Assembly (NCBI RefSeq): GCF_008831285.2
Contig: NC_045142.1
Coordinates: 25,061,876-25,125,875, forward strand
Source: Nymphaea colorata
Taxonomy: Eukaryota; Streptophyta; Magnoliopsida; Nymphaeales; Nymphaeaceae
Direction: 5' to 3'
DNA: 64,000 nucleotides
Below are positions 47,630 to 60,203 of this stretch, piece by piece (the first letter of the stretch is position 1; each line of letters starts with the position of its first letter). The notes under the pieces are model-generated. The model ran no database searches and had not been told where the DNA came from. It saw only the letters and a program-made list of their open reading frames with translations. The position numbers and the translations under genes are program-made.

Positions 47630-48360
47630 TCTTGTACCGAGCAGACTAATCGTAGCCTCTAAACTTTACATGAAAGAAATTAATTCTCAGATCAAGGAGT
47701 TAGAGGATAAAGGCCTGATCAGAAAATCATAATCACACTATGCAAACGCAAACTTTATAGTAAGAAATCACACGGAGATAAAAAGAGGAAAGACAAGAAT
47801 GGTAATCAACTACATTCCTCTAAATAGTGTGACAGTTGATCTAAAGTGGTCTTTGCCAACAAAGAGATGTTAATGCAAAGGGCTGCCTAATAGAAAATAT
47901 TTTCAAAGTTTGATTGCAAATCTTGATATGGATACATACATAAAATAGCATCCTACACTCCACTTGGATTGTATGAATAACCAGTCATGTCATTCGGTCT
48001 TGAAAATGTGCCATCAAAATTTCAATGAAGAATTGATGAAATTTTTATAGGCTATGATTTCATAATAAATTATATTGATGGTTTTCTAATAGTCTCACAT
48101 ACAGTAGAAGAGCATCTGCAACATCTTAAGATCTTTGTTGAGATACATGTCAAACATGGTATTGGATTATCAAAATCAGAATATAAATTCCAAACTGCAA
48201 AATGGGAAATAGAATTTCTCAGCATCAAACTCAAAGAAGAAAAAATTACAATGCAAGATCATGTTTTGAAAAAGATTGAACAATTTCTGAATCAGTAGGA
48301 AGATAAGTTACAATGCCAGAGGTTTATCGGGTGCCTCAATTATGTTGAAAGTTATATTTA
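47630..48360 (+). pseudogene. Reverse transcriptase remnant of the caulimovirid
   Basis: Recognisable family blocks in order: EINSQIKELEDKGLI with a stop shortly after (about 47729), EIKRGKTRMVINYIPLN, a degraded central block with stops and frame changes (47.86-48.04 kb), the catalytic box reading YIDG where the family has YIDD (48069-48085), GLSKSEYKFQ, and RFIGCLNYV. It is thus inactive by several independent lesions. Confidence 0.8.
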
Positions 48361-48499
48361 AAATCTCTCGCAGAAAACATAGGCATCCAAAAAGTGATGA
48401 ATCATGAGCTGTATGGATGGAATAAAGCAATTATAAGAGCAGTAATCTCTTCGAAAGAAGAATGCCAGAGGTTGCCAAAATTAGAATCAGCATTCAGCG

Positions 48500-48780
48500 G
48501 GCCCTTTGTCCTATCTACAGATATATCAAATGATACATGGTAGTTGTTCTTCTCAAAAAAGAAGGCAATAAAGAGAAGGTATGTTTTTATACAAGCGGGC
48601 AGTTCAAGTCCAATGAAATCACCTACTGGCCTGCTGAAAAAGAAATCCTTGCGACAATCAGAGGATTAAAAAAATCTCATCCTTATTTGATTGGGAAAAA
48701 GTTTATTTTAAGAACAAATTCACAAAATCTATCAGTCCTCATAAAAAGAAAAATCACTAGCAGTCCAAAACTGTAAAGAT
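48500..48780 (+). pseudogene. RNase H remnant of the caulimovirid
   Basis: STDISNDTW at the first-Asp position is followed by a stop. A 79-codon open stretch (48537-48776) carries YTSGQFKSNEITYWPAEKE with the conserved Glu region, then FILRTNSQNLS. It follows the RT remnant on the same strand. Confidence 0.7.
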
Positions 48781-49577
48781 TCATATGGTTGTAGTTTTTG
48801 CTATCTCAGTATGATTTCACCATTGATCTAGTCAAAGGTGTACATCATTCCTTACTAGTCACATTCACCTATAAGGTGGTGATGGGAAGATTGACAGGTA
48901 CATATGTCTGAACAAAGAAGGAAGGTTTGCTAACAAACTAAAAAGCTATATCCAGAATTTGCAGATGCAATAGAAGGCAGATACCCAAATCTGGATTTCT
49001 ACTACTCCGCAGCAAGAAGAATTACATGCATCGTAAACAATCTCAAGTACACATTAATTGAAACAGAAATATTATCATGGGCCATTGAGAAAAACATTCT
49101 GGATAACTTAATACTCCATCGATGGCAATTGTATGCTAACCCTACTTCCAGAGATTTTTTTAATTTTATTACACGACCCAAATGGGAAGAAGCATTATGC
49201 CGAAAGTTGTAATTTTTCAAGATGAAAAGCTCATCTACAAAAAATATTTCAAGGACAAAAGAATTTGAAGAAAGTTGCACATCATTGGAGCAAATCACTA
49301 TAAAAATATATAAAAATACGCAAGTGTCAGAAACTTCAAGTCTAGTGGGGTGTTGAGTCATTTGTCCACATGTGTGACTCATTTGTCCTCTTCTGGTGAT
49401 CATTGTCTTCATCAAAAATCTTGCAAATTTTGTAAATCTTGTAAAACATGTAAAGTCACTTTTTTCTTTTGCTTGTATTAGGCATGTGTCAGTCAGTGCA
49501 CGTTAGTCAATTTTACTTTTGACAGATGAATATATTCGTTTCATTATTGTACTTGACACCATTCTTTAGCAACTCAG

Positions 49578-49585
49578 TATAAATA
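49578..49585 (+). promoter_or_regulatory. Probable caulimovirid promoter TATA box
   Basis: TATAAATA in CAGTATAAATAGATGC lies in the non-coding interval after the RNase H remnant and before the second 5' coding copy, where caulimovirids keep the pregenomic RNA promoter. A short leader with non-coding ORFs follows. Confidence 0.55.
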
Positions 49586-49799
49586 GATGCTCCCGAGCCA
49601 ATTACAAGTCCTTTGCCATAAACCTTGTGCTTTGTGCAAAAATTTCTCAACATTTCCTTTGCTATGTAGAGAGATGCAAAGTCTGAGTGTGATTTGTCTT
49701 TGCAAACATTGGGTTTCATTATCCAGCAATCCTTTAGTGGAATTGTGCTACTGCGGTGCCTCATCCCTGTGAATCCAAAATAGTCCTGCTTAAAACACT

Positions 49800-50640
49800 A
49801 TAACACCAGCCGTTACTGTAGCAAACACTGTAGCACCCTACAACATCTTCCTCCCTTTTCATCCCCATTAGTCGGTATCTTGCCCACAAAACTCCCATTC
49901 CCACCTTACCTCTGCCACAAGCTTTCCAGTTTGTCAAACACTATAATGAATGTTTACAACCTGGTCAAAAACCTATGTACAACCAAGTAGTTGACCTCCT
50001 TGAAGAATGATACATACAAGGAGCAAATTCTGGAACCTTCGGAATCACGGTCCTAAGGGAGTACCAGACCAAACCCTCATCTACAAATGCATCGAAGCCT
50101 CTCAGATATGCCAGAGGTTGCCAGCAATCCCTTGGTGCAAACGCAAAGTTTTATTTGCTCTGAACAAAGCAGTGCTCCCATCATGGAACGATTGAGCTTC
50201 TCTTGAAGAATGGCAAGCCCCAACTTGCTACAATCAAGACATTACAGGTTGGGGAAGATATTTTATGTCAATAACAGACAAAAGAACTCTTGTTCTTTGG
50301 CCTCAAATGCATAGTACCACACTTTGATGATGGTGATCTATTTGTTCCCGTTTTTCTACAATCTCAACAAGGTTCCACATAAGTTTGGAAGTGAAATTCA
50401 CATCAAGGCAGCTCTCGATGAGCGAATTGAGTGGGAATACATATCAAAGTGGATAGATTCAGAGCATGAAATAGAACGCATCAAACACCATGAACCAAAC
50501 TCATGGAGCACACTGTGCCAAACAGTGCCGATGAGCATGAACACAAACCATGACAATGATTCTTCAGGCAGTCATGCCACATGCCATCTGCCCCAAAAAA
50601 TCCACACCAAAGCTGATCCAAGTACGTAGCATAATAAATC
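49800..50640 (+). mobile_element. Second, partial caulimovirid 5' region (direct repeat of 44.6 kb)
   Basis: After the promoter the sequence re-enters viral coding DNA. A 101-codon frame at 50324-50629 includes HKFGSEIHIKAALDERIEWE and EHEIERIKHHEPNSWS, an N-terminal polyprotein region seen in endogenous caulimovirids. Its DNA matches 44574-44750 (shared GGTGATCTATTTGTTCC and TGGAGCACACT). Interrupted by stops upstream. It ends near 50.64 kb, just before the CAP-D3 3' UTR. Confidence 0.7.
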
Positions 50641-50967
50641 GCAACCGCCTCTACATCTAGTTTCTTGAACAAAGCTTAGAAGTTTAGGCCACAAAAGCCT
50701 ATGAAGACTTCCTAATCGTCGACATATGGATTAGTTTAATTCCTTTACATGCATGGATGTATAAATTCAGCCTACAGACCATGATTTACTAAGCATGATG
50801 ATCAAACATACTGCAAAAGGTAGAAAGCTGTCATGGGCTTTTACTTTTCAAGTGGAAGTGTAAGAATTAGCTTGTTTATTTGAGCATTATGAGCTTGTGA
50901 AATTTACACTGTAGAAACCAACAAGAAATTACAAAAGCCAAAAATGTGGCCAGGGTTGCTGCCACTA

Positions 50968-53900
50968 CTAGCCCTCACTGTCTGAATCAAAAGTCTGTCT
51001 TCTCCTCAAGGACTCCAACACGACAGAAGTGTGGCCTCCACTAGAATTTGTTCTAGAGACTGCCTTGACCTTCGGTATGCTCATCGAATCCAAGCGTGGG
51101 GTGGGCACCCCATTGCTGACATCCTTAAGTACAGTATTAGCAGTAGCAGAGGCAGCTATATCAGCCACTGCAGATACCACCCTGCTAGCATCACCACTTC
51201 TCAAATGTCCACCAGCACTCCCAGATACAGCAGCAGCTGCAGCAGATTGGCGAGTGAGTGATCTTGGACCACTGCACATTACTCCTGAAACTGCAGACTT
51301 AGCCGTCGCTTCTTCAGCCTTTTGGATGTCGTAGATGAGCTCCTTCTGGAGCTGCTTATCTGCAACCAATATCTCCTCAATCTCATCTTGATACTCCTTC
51401 AGGATTGTACGCAGACACTCCATCAGGCATCCTGTAAGGGGGCTGTTCTTACTCTCCAGCAATCTCTTCAGTTCTATGAATATCGGAATCGCATTCTGGA
51501 CCAGGTTCTTCTTTGCTACCTGACTGACTACCCGACCTTTAGCTGCTACAAATGTTCCATTGCTGTTCCCTGGTTCTTCGTCCATCTCAGTTGCATCAGC
51601 TGCTGCTGCTGAACCTCGGCTGGGTTGAATCCTCATTTCTTTGCATGCTAGTACTTGTAGAGCATCCTGTCAAGGAAAAAATTTAGCAAGTTACAGACGA
51701 TAGTTTTGAGATTTTGAGCACCTTCAGCCACACGTTCATAGATTTTAGGTGCTTCATTAAAACTGAAAGAACTAACAGACACCAGATTGGAAGTGAATAA
51801 CCAATTTTTCTGAAAGTGCTCAACTAAGTGCAACTAATGTTAAACTGATCAGTGTGATCATCCACATTACGTTTAGTTGATTAGTTGGTTTCAAGTTGTA
51901 CGACTGATTTTTTTTCCTAAAGCCTAATCTCAGCTCCCATGTGCAAATAATAGTCAGATGATCAATATATTTGCAGTCAACATTGTAGTATACGACCTTT
52001 CTGTCCAGTACCTTTAGAACGGACTGTGCCCCAGGTTCATTGAGATTAAGCAAACCATCAGCAACGGCAGCCAAGATCTCAGCACAAAGCTTTGCAGAAG
52101 TGGCTAAAAGTTGCTCTGGTGCCATTTGTTTAAGTAATAAAGTATATATGTGCATCCTTTGCGATTGCGTTTTGTTATCGCTGCCTCTGTAAGAAGGAAA
52201 AACATTCATTAACAACCCAAATAACTGCAGCAACGAACTGAGAAAGAGAAACCATTCAACCTTAAAGTGAAAAGACGTTGTCCGGTGTACAATTCACTGT
52301 GCGCAGCATGGGCCTTGCAACCATTCAGCAAGAAAATCACTTCAACGAAACTGTTGTAAGCCAAAAGTGGTGCCTTAGCTGCAAACATGCACAATCCCAA
52401 ATTCAGAATACATTAGCTTCCATGATCATCAAAAGCTTCTGTAGATTTATGTAATGATTGGAAGGAGCCAATGTAATGATGATCAGGAAGAACTCACTCT
52501 TTAGGAAGCTGCTGAAAAGGAAATCAGCTAGTGTTCGGATCTTCTCTGATTCATCAACAAGAGCGAGAAGAAATCGGTGAAAGAGGACACCTCTCCATTT
52601 AACATAATCCCTCTGCATAGCGATGTCAACCATGTTACAGAAAAGGATTTTAATAATATAAAGCAACATTTTATAGATTAATAAACAGAAAAGCAGAGAA
52701 GGCCACTTTTAATCAGAGTTGTCACGTGAATGCACCATTTTATTTATGCGCCACAACCTAGTTACAGCAGAGCATCCTATAAAATGGCAGTATCTTTAGT
52801 ATCTACAGCTGCGCCGGTGTGAAAATATTCGCAGAACCAATAGTATGACATGATCAATACAAAAAACACCAATCAAAAGCTGGTATTCTGATCTGGTCGA
52901 ATAGAATATCACAAGTGGCAGTCTGGGCCTCAAATGTGGCATATAAATTTCTTATTTTGATGTCACAAAAAAAGTAAATTTTGACTCTACCTTCTTTGTA
53001 TACTGAACATTTCACTTACTGGAGGGAACAGGAACGAACCTGCAGCAACCTAGAAAGCAGAATAAATGTCTGTCGTCTCACAACCTCACAAGGGTCACGA
53101 AGAGATTTGGTTATCTTTGTGATATAACTGAAACACAAGAAAACAGACTAGTGAGAAATATAACAATGTGAAGTGCGTCATGAAACATGACTGTAAGGAA
53201 TAACTTAGTAGATATGCAAAGATGTCTCAAAGATCCTCTCCTCAAGATTTACACGACTTTCTGTTTTTTTTTTTTGTTGGTAAAGTCTTCTAAGACAAAA
53301 GGCCCTCTCAGTCCTGACCCAGTCATTATTATGGAATAGGGTTATAGTGCCAAGAAATGTTGAGAGTTCAGACCTATTGATAGATGGCTAAAAGGATAGG
53401 TCCCATTATTTAAGCTCTAAAATTTTACAGAAGGATCATGATATTCTCAAAAAAATTAAATTCCTTTTCTCTCTCTGCGCTGGTTTTTTTTTTTTTTGTT
53501 AAAAATCAGAAACCACTTGATATTCTCAAAATGAAATTGCAGCTATTGTGCCACATGTTTGATCTCAATGGTGTCAATATTTGCAACATCATGATGATTA
53601 TTTATTAAACTTCAGAAAAAAAAGATCAAGACATGTTCAGATTTCCCTCACTTTGGGAAGAACCAGTGAAAGGATTAAAAAACATATATACCAGTCGACT
53701 AGCGCGGTATACCGAACGCAAAAGTCGGTCATCACCATCATAATATTATTTCTGAGTGGGGCAGAATCACTCTTTTCAAGCTCCTGAAGCACAAAATCCA
53801 CAATTTCGTTCTCAAAAAGGAAAACAAAAAAAAAAACATAAACAGAGAAGAGGGGAACAAATGAAACCTGGACAAACAGAGGGATGTAACGCTTTGCCAG

Positions 53901-56900
53901 TTTGTCATCTGCAAGGCAGACCTTCCCCATTGTTACCCAGGCTTGGATGTACAAGGATGAAGAGATCTGCTCGCTAGAAAAGTTCAGACGAGCAATGTCT
54001 TTGGGTCTTTGCTCTGAGCACCCAGACGTGATAATGGTCTGCAACAAGGGGATGATACCTTTCAGATCCGCAGAAGGGCAAACAAGGATCAGAGAGCCAA
54101 CTGTAAAAACTGCAGTTGCAGCTTGTGAAGGTGCAGTAGAACTAGAAGTTCCTGTATGGCGCTTCCCTTTACGTTTACTTTTGCTGCACCTAGATGGAGT
54201 TTGAAAATTGTTTGTATCTTTGGCTTGTGATACTTCAGAAAGATACTTTTCGAGGAGAGCTAAGGCCTTTGCGAGCAGCTGCTCTACCCATTTAGACACC
54301 AGCATATCTCCTTCTGTTGAGTTCACAGATTTCCGCTTGCATAAAGTTGTGAGAGCTTGGACATGAGCGTCAACCTTCAATAAAGTTTTAGCAGTAAAGT
54401 TAACCACAAGTGATTCTGCTCCTCACAATATAAGAAGCAAAAGCAGGAGCATTTTCATAACAGTAGCAATGGTAAGGTACGCATGAAAATTACTAACTGC
54501 TTTTGAGTAAAGTTGGAGTTAGCTACTAAGGTAATCTGGTGTAAATGACTCAAACTGAAAATAATTAGAATATGTGGAGACTAAAACCAAAGCCAATATA
54601 AGGATTCGAGAATTTGCAATCCACCTCTGTGGGGTGCATATCGAACGCCTCAAGCCTGGAAAGCAGGTCATGTGCCAAATTGGCAGCAGCTTCTGGAGGC
54701 AACTCCAAAGCTACATTGGAGATTGTTTGTAAGAGGAACACTCGATCCCCAGCCCAAGAAATGCACACTGGATCAGGCTCATCTGTCTCCCTATTATTGT
54801 TGTTAGACAAAGGGGTGACATAAGCATTGCTTTGCAAGTCAGTGGGCTTGTCAAGTAGCTGCCAGTGGTGTTGCAAGAACTTCCAACCGACAGCCTTGGG
54901 AAGGAATTCTGATATTATAGAGAGAAGCATCCATGCACCGGCAGGCGCAACCCATTTCTCAACACCAAGACCTCTGCTCAACCAAAGAGACTCCGAGGTG
55001 GTGATGATGTTCTGGAGAGCAAGAGCAACAGCAGCAGTAATCTTTCCTTTCTTGCCAAGATTTCTGCAGACCTTCTTCACACTTGAAGACACATCAACGT
55101 CACTCATTTCCTTCAGTAATAGCAACACTCCTTCCGGGAAAATTGACTCAAGCTCCAATTCTAAATTTGCTTTTGCCTCAACCGAAAATCTTTCCCTCTT
55201 ACTAGCAGCAGCAGCCCTGGAAATTCTTTCCAAAACCAATTCCAGAAACATATTTTCACACTCTGTTTGGATGCTAGACTCATTATCCAGTATCATTTGA
55301 GGAACTGACCGAAGCCACTCCGTTATAACCCAGTTGTCCGCTAATCTTCTGAAAACCTGTCAACAAGCACTTTATAGTGAATAGGAAAAATTGGTATCAT
55401 GCACCCAACATAATGGTCCATGTTCACATAATCCAATAACCGAAACTGAATATGTAACTTACTGCATCAGTTACGTTACAAATTACAACTACAAATCACA
55501 TTTTACAATCCGCGTTTTGGGGAATATAATCAGATGATAATAAAAAGAAGAAGAAAGTATTAGAACTATAACAGTTAGCAACTCAGTACGATACCAAAGG
55601 TAAAACCAGGCAAAAAGCAACAATGGGAAAAGATCGTATGAAAGCTTTGTAGAAAGTTCACTAATTGAATTGCTGAGATATAAAGCATCATAAGACGCCT
55701 GATCTCAGACCTTCAGTCATGAGATGGGGTGTCTAGGACACTCTCTCTCCTGTTGCACCCCTGGCGCTCCGGACAGACTTCTTTGAGATTTCAGGATAAA
55801 TTTGATGAAGTGTCTTGAGACACTTAAACCCCCTGTTTGATTCATACATCTTCAGACACACTGTCCAACAATTCAAACACGCCCAAGAGTAACCATTGGC
55901 CAGAATAGTGAAAATCACATATTAGGAGATGAAGCAAGAGAGAACGCCAATATAATGGGGAGAATGCCCAATGCTCTAAGGATTGAAACAGTCCATAAGC
56001 TGCAGACAATGAGAACAAGACACAAATAGTACCTCAGACAAGGCAGAAAGAGCAGCTTTCCTGATGCTAACAAGAGGATCGGAGCAAGCAAGTCCAATGG
56101 TCTTTACGACTGATTCATCAACAACCCTTCCGAGAAGAACAGTGGATTTTGTTATCAGAAGAAGCGCTGCTTTTCTCACAGCGGCCTTATCGTCCACGCA
56201 CCTCCTCCTCACCAATGCATTCAAATCTCTACAGAAAGCGCCGGGAGTGAGTGGTGTAGGCCCGGGACCAAAATCTGGGGAAATTGTCTGTTGGTTGAAA
56301 AACAAACCCTGGCTCCCCATCTCAGAATTAAAACTCTCCAAGTTATCTTTGTGGACAACATTTGGAACAGCCCTGCTTCCATTTCCAAATGCCAAAGCTT
56401 CCACCAATCGACTTCGATTTCTTATGTCAGCTGACAGAAGCTCCACTGCATGAGCCAAATTGGACAATGCCCTTGCCCGAATTCCAGCAACCTTGTCCGA
56501 ACACCGATTTATCAAAGCTTCCAGACATCTTAGTCCACAAAATCTTGCATCGTCGTTTTCGAAACCATCTTCTCTGATCCCTAATGGATCAGGCAGCAAG
56601 CCAAGCACTGCAACAATAAGATCAATAGCCATCATTCTCAATCGAACCTTGCCCACGGACATCTTAACAACAAACCCAGCAAATTCATACTGCTCTGCTG
56701 ATCCCAGTGACTGTACAACCTTCATCACAGCATCGACCGCCACCGCCCGTGAATCAATCTTATCGGTGTTTGACTTCACCGCTAAGTACCTTGGCAGAGC
56801 AGCCATTGCTCTCCTGACATCCGGCCATTCCTTAGCAATCTCCGTCAAGTTCGACGTCACGAACTCGATTGCAGGGCAACGGATCTGAGAATTCTGAGAA

Positions 56901-57628
56901 ACAAGCAGCGGGGAGAGAGATTTCAACACCTCCACGCAATTGTTTGTCACGTCCCCGTGCTGGGGATGCAAGGCACGGACGAAAATCTTGAAGCAGAGAC
57001 CCGGCAGCCGATCTTTAGCAGAAGTGGGGCGGCGATAAGACAACTTTCGAACCTTTCCGGAGGTTTCGTTCTCGAGTTCGGCAGCTACGACCAACACCTG
57101 CACCACTGCCTCGATCAAAGACTTCAAGCTATCGGAGAACCTCTCCAAACTAACGCGGCCGACGACGGAATCCAGCTTCTCAAGAACTGAAACCAAGTCT
57201 TCGATCTCGATTGCCTCATTTTCTTCTTCTGTTTGTGCCTCCTCTTCATCGGGTTGGTGAAGCACACGGGAAGAAGAACGGCCGGCCTTCTTTTTGCGGT
57301 CATTTCTGCGATTGGGCTGGGAAGGCCGGGCTTCAGTCTGCCGCCCCTTGACTGCGAGACGAAGGGAACGAAGGAAGGAGAGGAAGGCGACTGGCGTGAA
57401 GAAGGAGTAGACTGGAGAGTCTGTGCAGAGGATGAGAGAGAGGTAGACATTTGAGGCCAAGAGACCGATCTTTCCGCCGGAGTCCATGGTGAGGGAGAGG
57501 GAGTGGAGGAGGGAAGCTGGGCTTGAGGGCATCTCGTCAAATGGGTAGTCGCCATTGGCATCGGCGATGATGGCCTGGAGTTCAAAGAGGCGATTTCTTG
57601 ACAAGGGTTCGGCGGCTTCCTCTTCCAT
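50968..57628 (-). CDS. CAP-D3: Condensin II complex subunit D3 (CAP-D3)
   Basis: Nine coding exons: 56033-57628, 54625-55356, 53868-54374, 53692-53783, 53040-53127, 52498-52612, 52261-52378, 52012-52186, 50968-51666. Phases close, giving about 1,373 residues, close to Arabidopsis CAP-D3. It is a HEAT-repeat protein throughout. An acidic/basic linker (about 140-165, DEEEAQTEEENEAIEIED) follows the N-terminal repeats. The central block TALVD, YITKITKSLRDPCEVVRRQ, RDYVKWRGVLFHRFLL, DESEKIRTLADFLF is the conserved Cnd1-type condensin region. The C-terminus is Ser/Ala-rich, ending VLESLRRRQTFDSDSEG, a likely kinase target. Role: non-SMC subunit of condensin II, chromosome condensation and chromatin arrangement in nuclei. 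The start is the first ATG of the open frame (GACACCATGG). The fourth exon start was placed at GAG (53783) because the family continues FVQ-ELEKSD; an in-frame alternative acceptor would add nine residues. Confidence 0.93.
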
Positions 57629-57739
57629 GGTGTCCTTCTCCGACGATCTCTCTCTTCCCCCCACCGAGAACGAGGAGAAGAGTCGAAGAGGGAGTTCTCC
57701 CCGTGTTGAAGAGAAATTTAAAGACGAAAACACCCTCAA

Positions 57740-58444
57740 AGAACGTAGATATTATTCGGCGTCTGGACGAGTCTTTTTCGTCTGGTAGGTGAAAGGTGTG
57801 GGTTATTCTGACTTTAAGCGTGAAGAATAAATTTGTCTTCCACAGAATTCCCTTGTTTTGAAAGACAGTTTTTAGCGTTCCCGCTCGCAATAGGCGTTCA
57901 AAGAATCAAAACCATGACATCTAGCTAAGGAATGCCCCGAGTCTTTTGTGTAATTACCCAATTGTCCCCCGCCCAGCCGTCGTGTGGGCTCTCGGGATCG
58001 CATGACGGGTCTTTCTGGGTAAACCGCAAGCCCATCTATGACCCGTCAAGAGGATCCAGGCCCGCATTCGCTTAGCAAATGTTCTAGGTCCAAGTCAGTT
58101 TGCATATCTAAATAAGATATTACACAATTACAACGGTATTTTGTATATATATATATATAAAAAATGCATGATGACCTTTAGTATCCAAAATCACCCAACC
58201 ATTTAATAAAAAATGTTCATTTAAAGTTGATTCATTGTTGTAAACTAACACTAGATAATAAAAATATTCATCACTCTTTTCTTAAATGTAGACCATGTTT
58301 GATCAAACAACCATGGTTGGATGGCAAGGGGACTCTAAAAAATTAAAGACATCATTTTCAATATATATATATATACACATAAAGCCACACTACAAATTTT
58401 TAAAAATAATAAATAAATGAATAATACATAGCTTTGTGCATGTG

Positions 58445-58496
<52 letters not shown>

Positions 58497-59280
58497 GGAG
58501 GGAGGGAGGGAGAGAGAAAGAGGGATTTAAAAGATGGGAAATGTTTGCTAAGAGAAAAAAAGAAAAAAAAAAAAAGGGTGAGAGAGCTTAAGTTGTTCTC
58601 TAATATATGAAATTAAAAAAAAAAAGTGACAAATTTACTAACCTACAAAAATTTATAGGTTACAAAAAAAAAAGGGTGAGACAACCATTGGTTTTAAAAA
58701 ATTTAGTTTATACATCTCATTTGCATTTCATCATTTGTTCAGTTATAATATTTGGCATGTGCATGCGTCTATGCAGTAGAGATTACAAGAAAAAAAAGAC
58801 TGCAAGATCAATTTGGAGGCCGTAGTTGACCTTCAAACCTAGGGAAACTATGACCTAATCCCCGTAATCCCCAATCCGGTGGGTGGAGGCCAGCAAGCGA
58901 ATGGTTAGGCACTAACATGCAAAGTTGAATGATTTTTAAAAAATGTTTTGAAAAGGATAAAATTAGAATACCAAAAAGGTTAAAAGTCTGAAAATATATA
59001 TTTTTTACAAAAAAAATTCTAAAATGATCCAACCATCTTCGTTTTTCCTTTTTAAGTGTATATTTATTGCATGCACACACTTATGAGCGGCCTCATAATA
59101 ATAGTCATAGTGAAAGATGGTTTCTATGGGTCCCAAGTCCATTCAATTTCCAATTCTTTGGACACTGTTGTTGCCTCCTTGCTACATCTTGCTACATCTT
59201 CATAATTGGCTCCAATAATACCCACTTTAGGAATTCTGTCCCTAATGTTACGGCCAGGTTTAATATCGTCCAACTAACAA
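57740..59280. other. CAP-D3 upstream region, then repeat-rich intergenic DNA
   Basis: 57.63-58.0 kb holds the presumed promoter and leader of CAP-D3. From 58.1 kb the DNA is AT-rich with (TA)n at 58148-58160, 58361-58374 and 58446-58476. The last runs directly into (GA)n/(GGGA)n. No gene is seen. Confidence 0.45.
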
Positions 59281-59293
59281 TTGGTATTAATTC

Positions 59294-59297
<4 letters not shown>

Positions 59298-59382
<85 letters not shown>
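59298..59382. repeat. (AT)n microsatellite
   Basis: About 42 uninterrupted AT units. The Tyr-Ile repeat frame across it is not a protein. Confidence 0.95.
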
Positions 59383-59385
<3 letters not shown>

Positions 59386-59439
59386 ATCAAACCACATAAA
59401 GAAAAAAAATATATATAGAACAAATTTTGTCATCCAACT

Positions 59440-59735
59440 AAGAATTCAGGTGGATTAGGATATAAAAGATTTCGGATTTTAAGTAAATATTGACCAGGTT
59501 TGGATTCAGTTTCTGATCAGATATAGGGTTAAATAAATAGTTGATACTCAATGTTTAGAATATGGTTTGGGTTTGATTTAAAAATTGGATTTGGGTATTG
59601 ATTTCAGATTTTGGATTTGAACATGGTATAGTTTTTTGTTCTTCCGAATTCAAATATGAATTCGAAAATGGATATGGTAAAGCACATACCATACTCAAAT
59701 CCGATTAATTGACGTTCCTAGACCCAGGGTTCCAG
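59440..59735. mobile_element. GGATTT-rich element, diverged copy 1
   Basis: Many repeats of GGATTT/TTTGGATT and the end ATTAATTGACGTTCCTAG, matching the end type of the element at 62.56-62.99 kb (GTTGACTTTCCTAA). The left limit is uncertain. Non-coding. Confidence 0.4.
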
Positions 59736-59744
59736 TCTACATGA

Positions 59745-59880
59745 GTGAGTAGTGTATCAGCTAGTACAATGCTCACACCCATTTGACGACTTGGAGTTAC
59801 ATATAACTCATGAGATTTGAATCGATGGCATGGAAGCACTTTCCCGGCCGCCAATCTGACCAGCTACTCTATACCTAAGT
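59745..59880 (-). mobile_element. SINE-like, tRNA-derived head (copy 1)
   Basis: On the minus strand a box A-like TAGCTGGTCAGATTGG (59849-59864) is followed about 30 bp later by a box B-like GATTCAAATCTCA (59810-59822). This is the internal RNA polymerase III promoter arrangement of plant SINEs. No A-tail is evident. Confidence 0.5.
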
Positions 59881-60203
59881 CTGGGTATCAGGCCGGCCCG
59901 GCTTGACATCTAAAACTCGGCCCGGGCCTGGCCCAACTTGGAAAACCCGAGCTCGAGCCCAGCTCGATTAAATTAAAAATAATTTTTAATAATATAAAAT
60001 AATACATAAAAATAATTAATTATAATAAAATATTATATATATATTAATAAAAAAATTAAAAAATAATTATCAGTCTGGACCCGGGCTTATCAAGCCCACC
60101 TAGGCCGGCCTGATAATTTATCGGGTCGGCCCAGGTCTTGTTTTTTCGGGCCCGAGCCCCAGTTGGGCCGGGTACCTGGCGGCGGCTCGACCCGGTGCCC
60201 AAG
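59881..60203. mobile_element. Fold-back MITE-like element, GGCCCGG arms (copy 2 of 3)
   Basis: GC-rich arms (CTGGGTATCAGGCCGGCCCG on the left; CGACCCGGTGCCCAAG on the right) are roughly inverted and flank an AT-rich core (AATAATTTTTAATAATAT). Same plan as the copies at 5.0 and 63.7 kb. Confidence 0.6.

Larger units (their letters stand above)
44574..49450 (+). mobile_element. Endogenous caulimovirid (plant pararetrovirus) remnant, main copy
   Basis: Same-strand remnants in the order expected of a caulimovirid: a coat-protein region, a zinc knuckle, an aspartic protease, reverse transcriptase and RNase H. All are interrupted by stops and frameshifts. No integrase and no LTRs are seen, which argues against a Ty3/gypsy element. 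The left part (44574-44750) is a shortened copy of 50308-50545, with about 80 bp missing internally. Genus (petuvirus-, florendovirus- or other-like) cannot be fixed by eye. Confidence 0.8.

Noticed and set aside
44574..50640. Ty3/gypsy LTR retrotransposon
   Set aside because: No integrase or LTRs; the zinc-knuckle coat-like region, RT/RNase H type and circular-permutation repeat fit a caulimovirid better.
53637..54407. A single 256-codon gene on the minus strand
   Set aside because: It is a read-through of two CAP-D3 exons and the intron between them; splice sites and family comparison divide it.
55976..57739. CAP-D3 frame extended 37 codons upstream as a possible transit peptide
   Set aside because: The upstream codon at 57739 is TTG. 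The first ATG is at 57628 in a good context, and the family begins there.
59067..59399. 110-codon frame ending in a Tyr-Ile repeat
   Set aside because: The repeat is the translated (AT)n microsatellite, and the upstream part has no motif.
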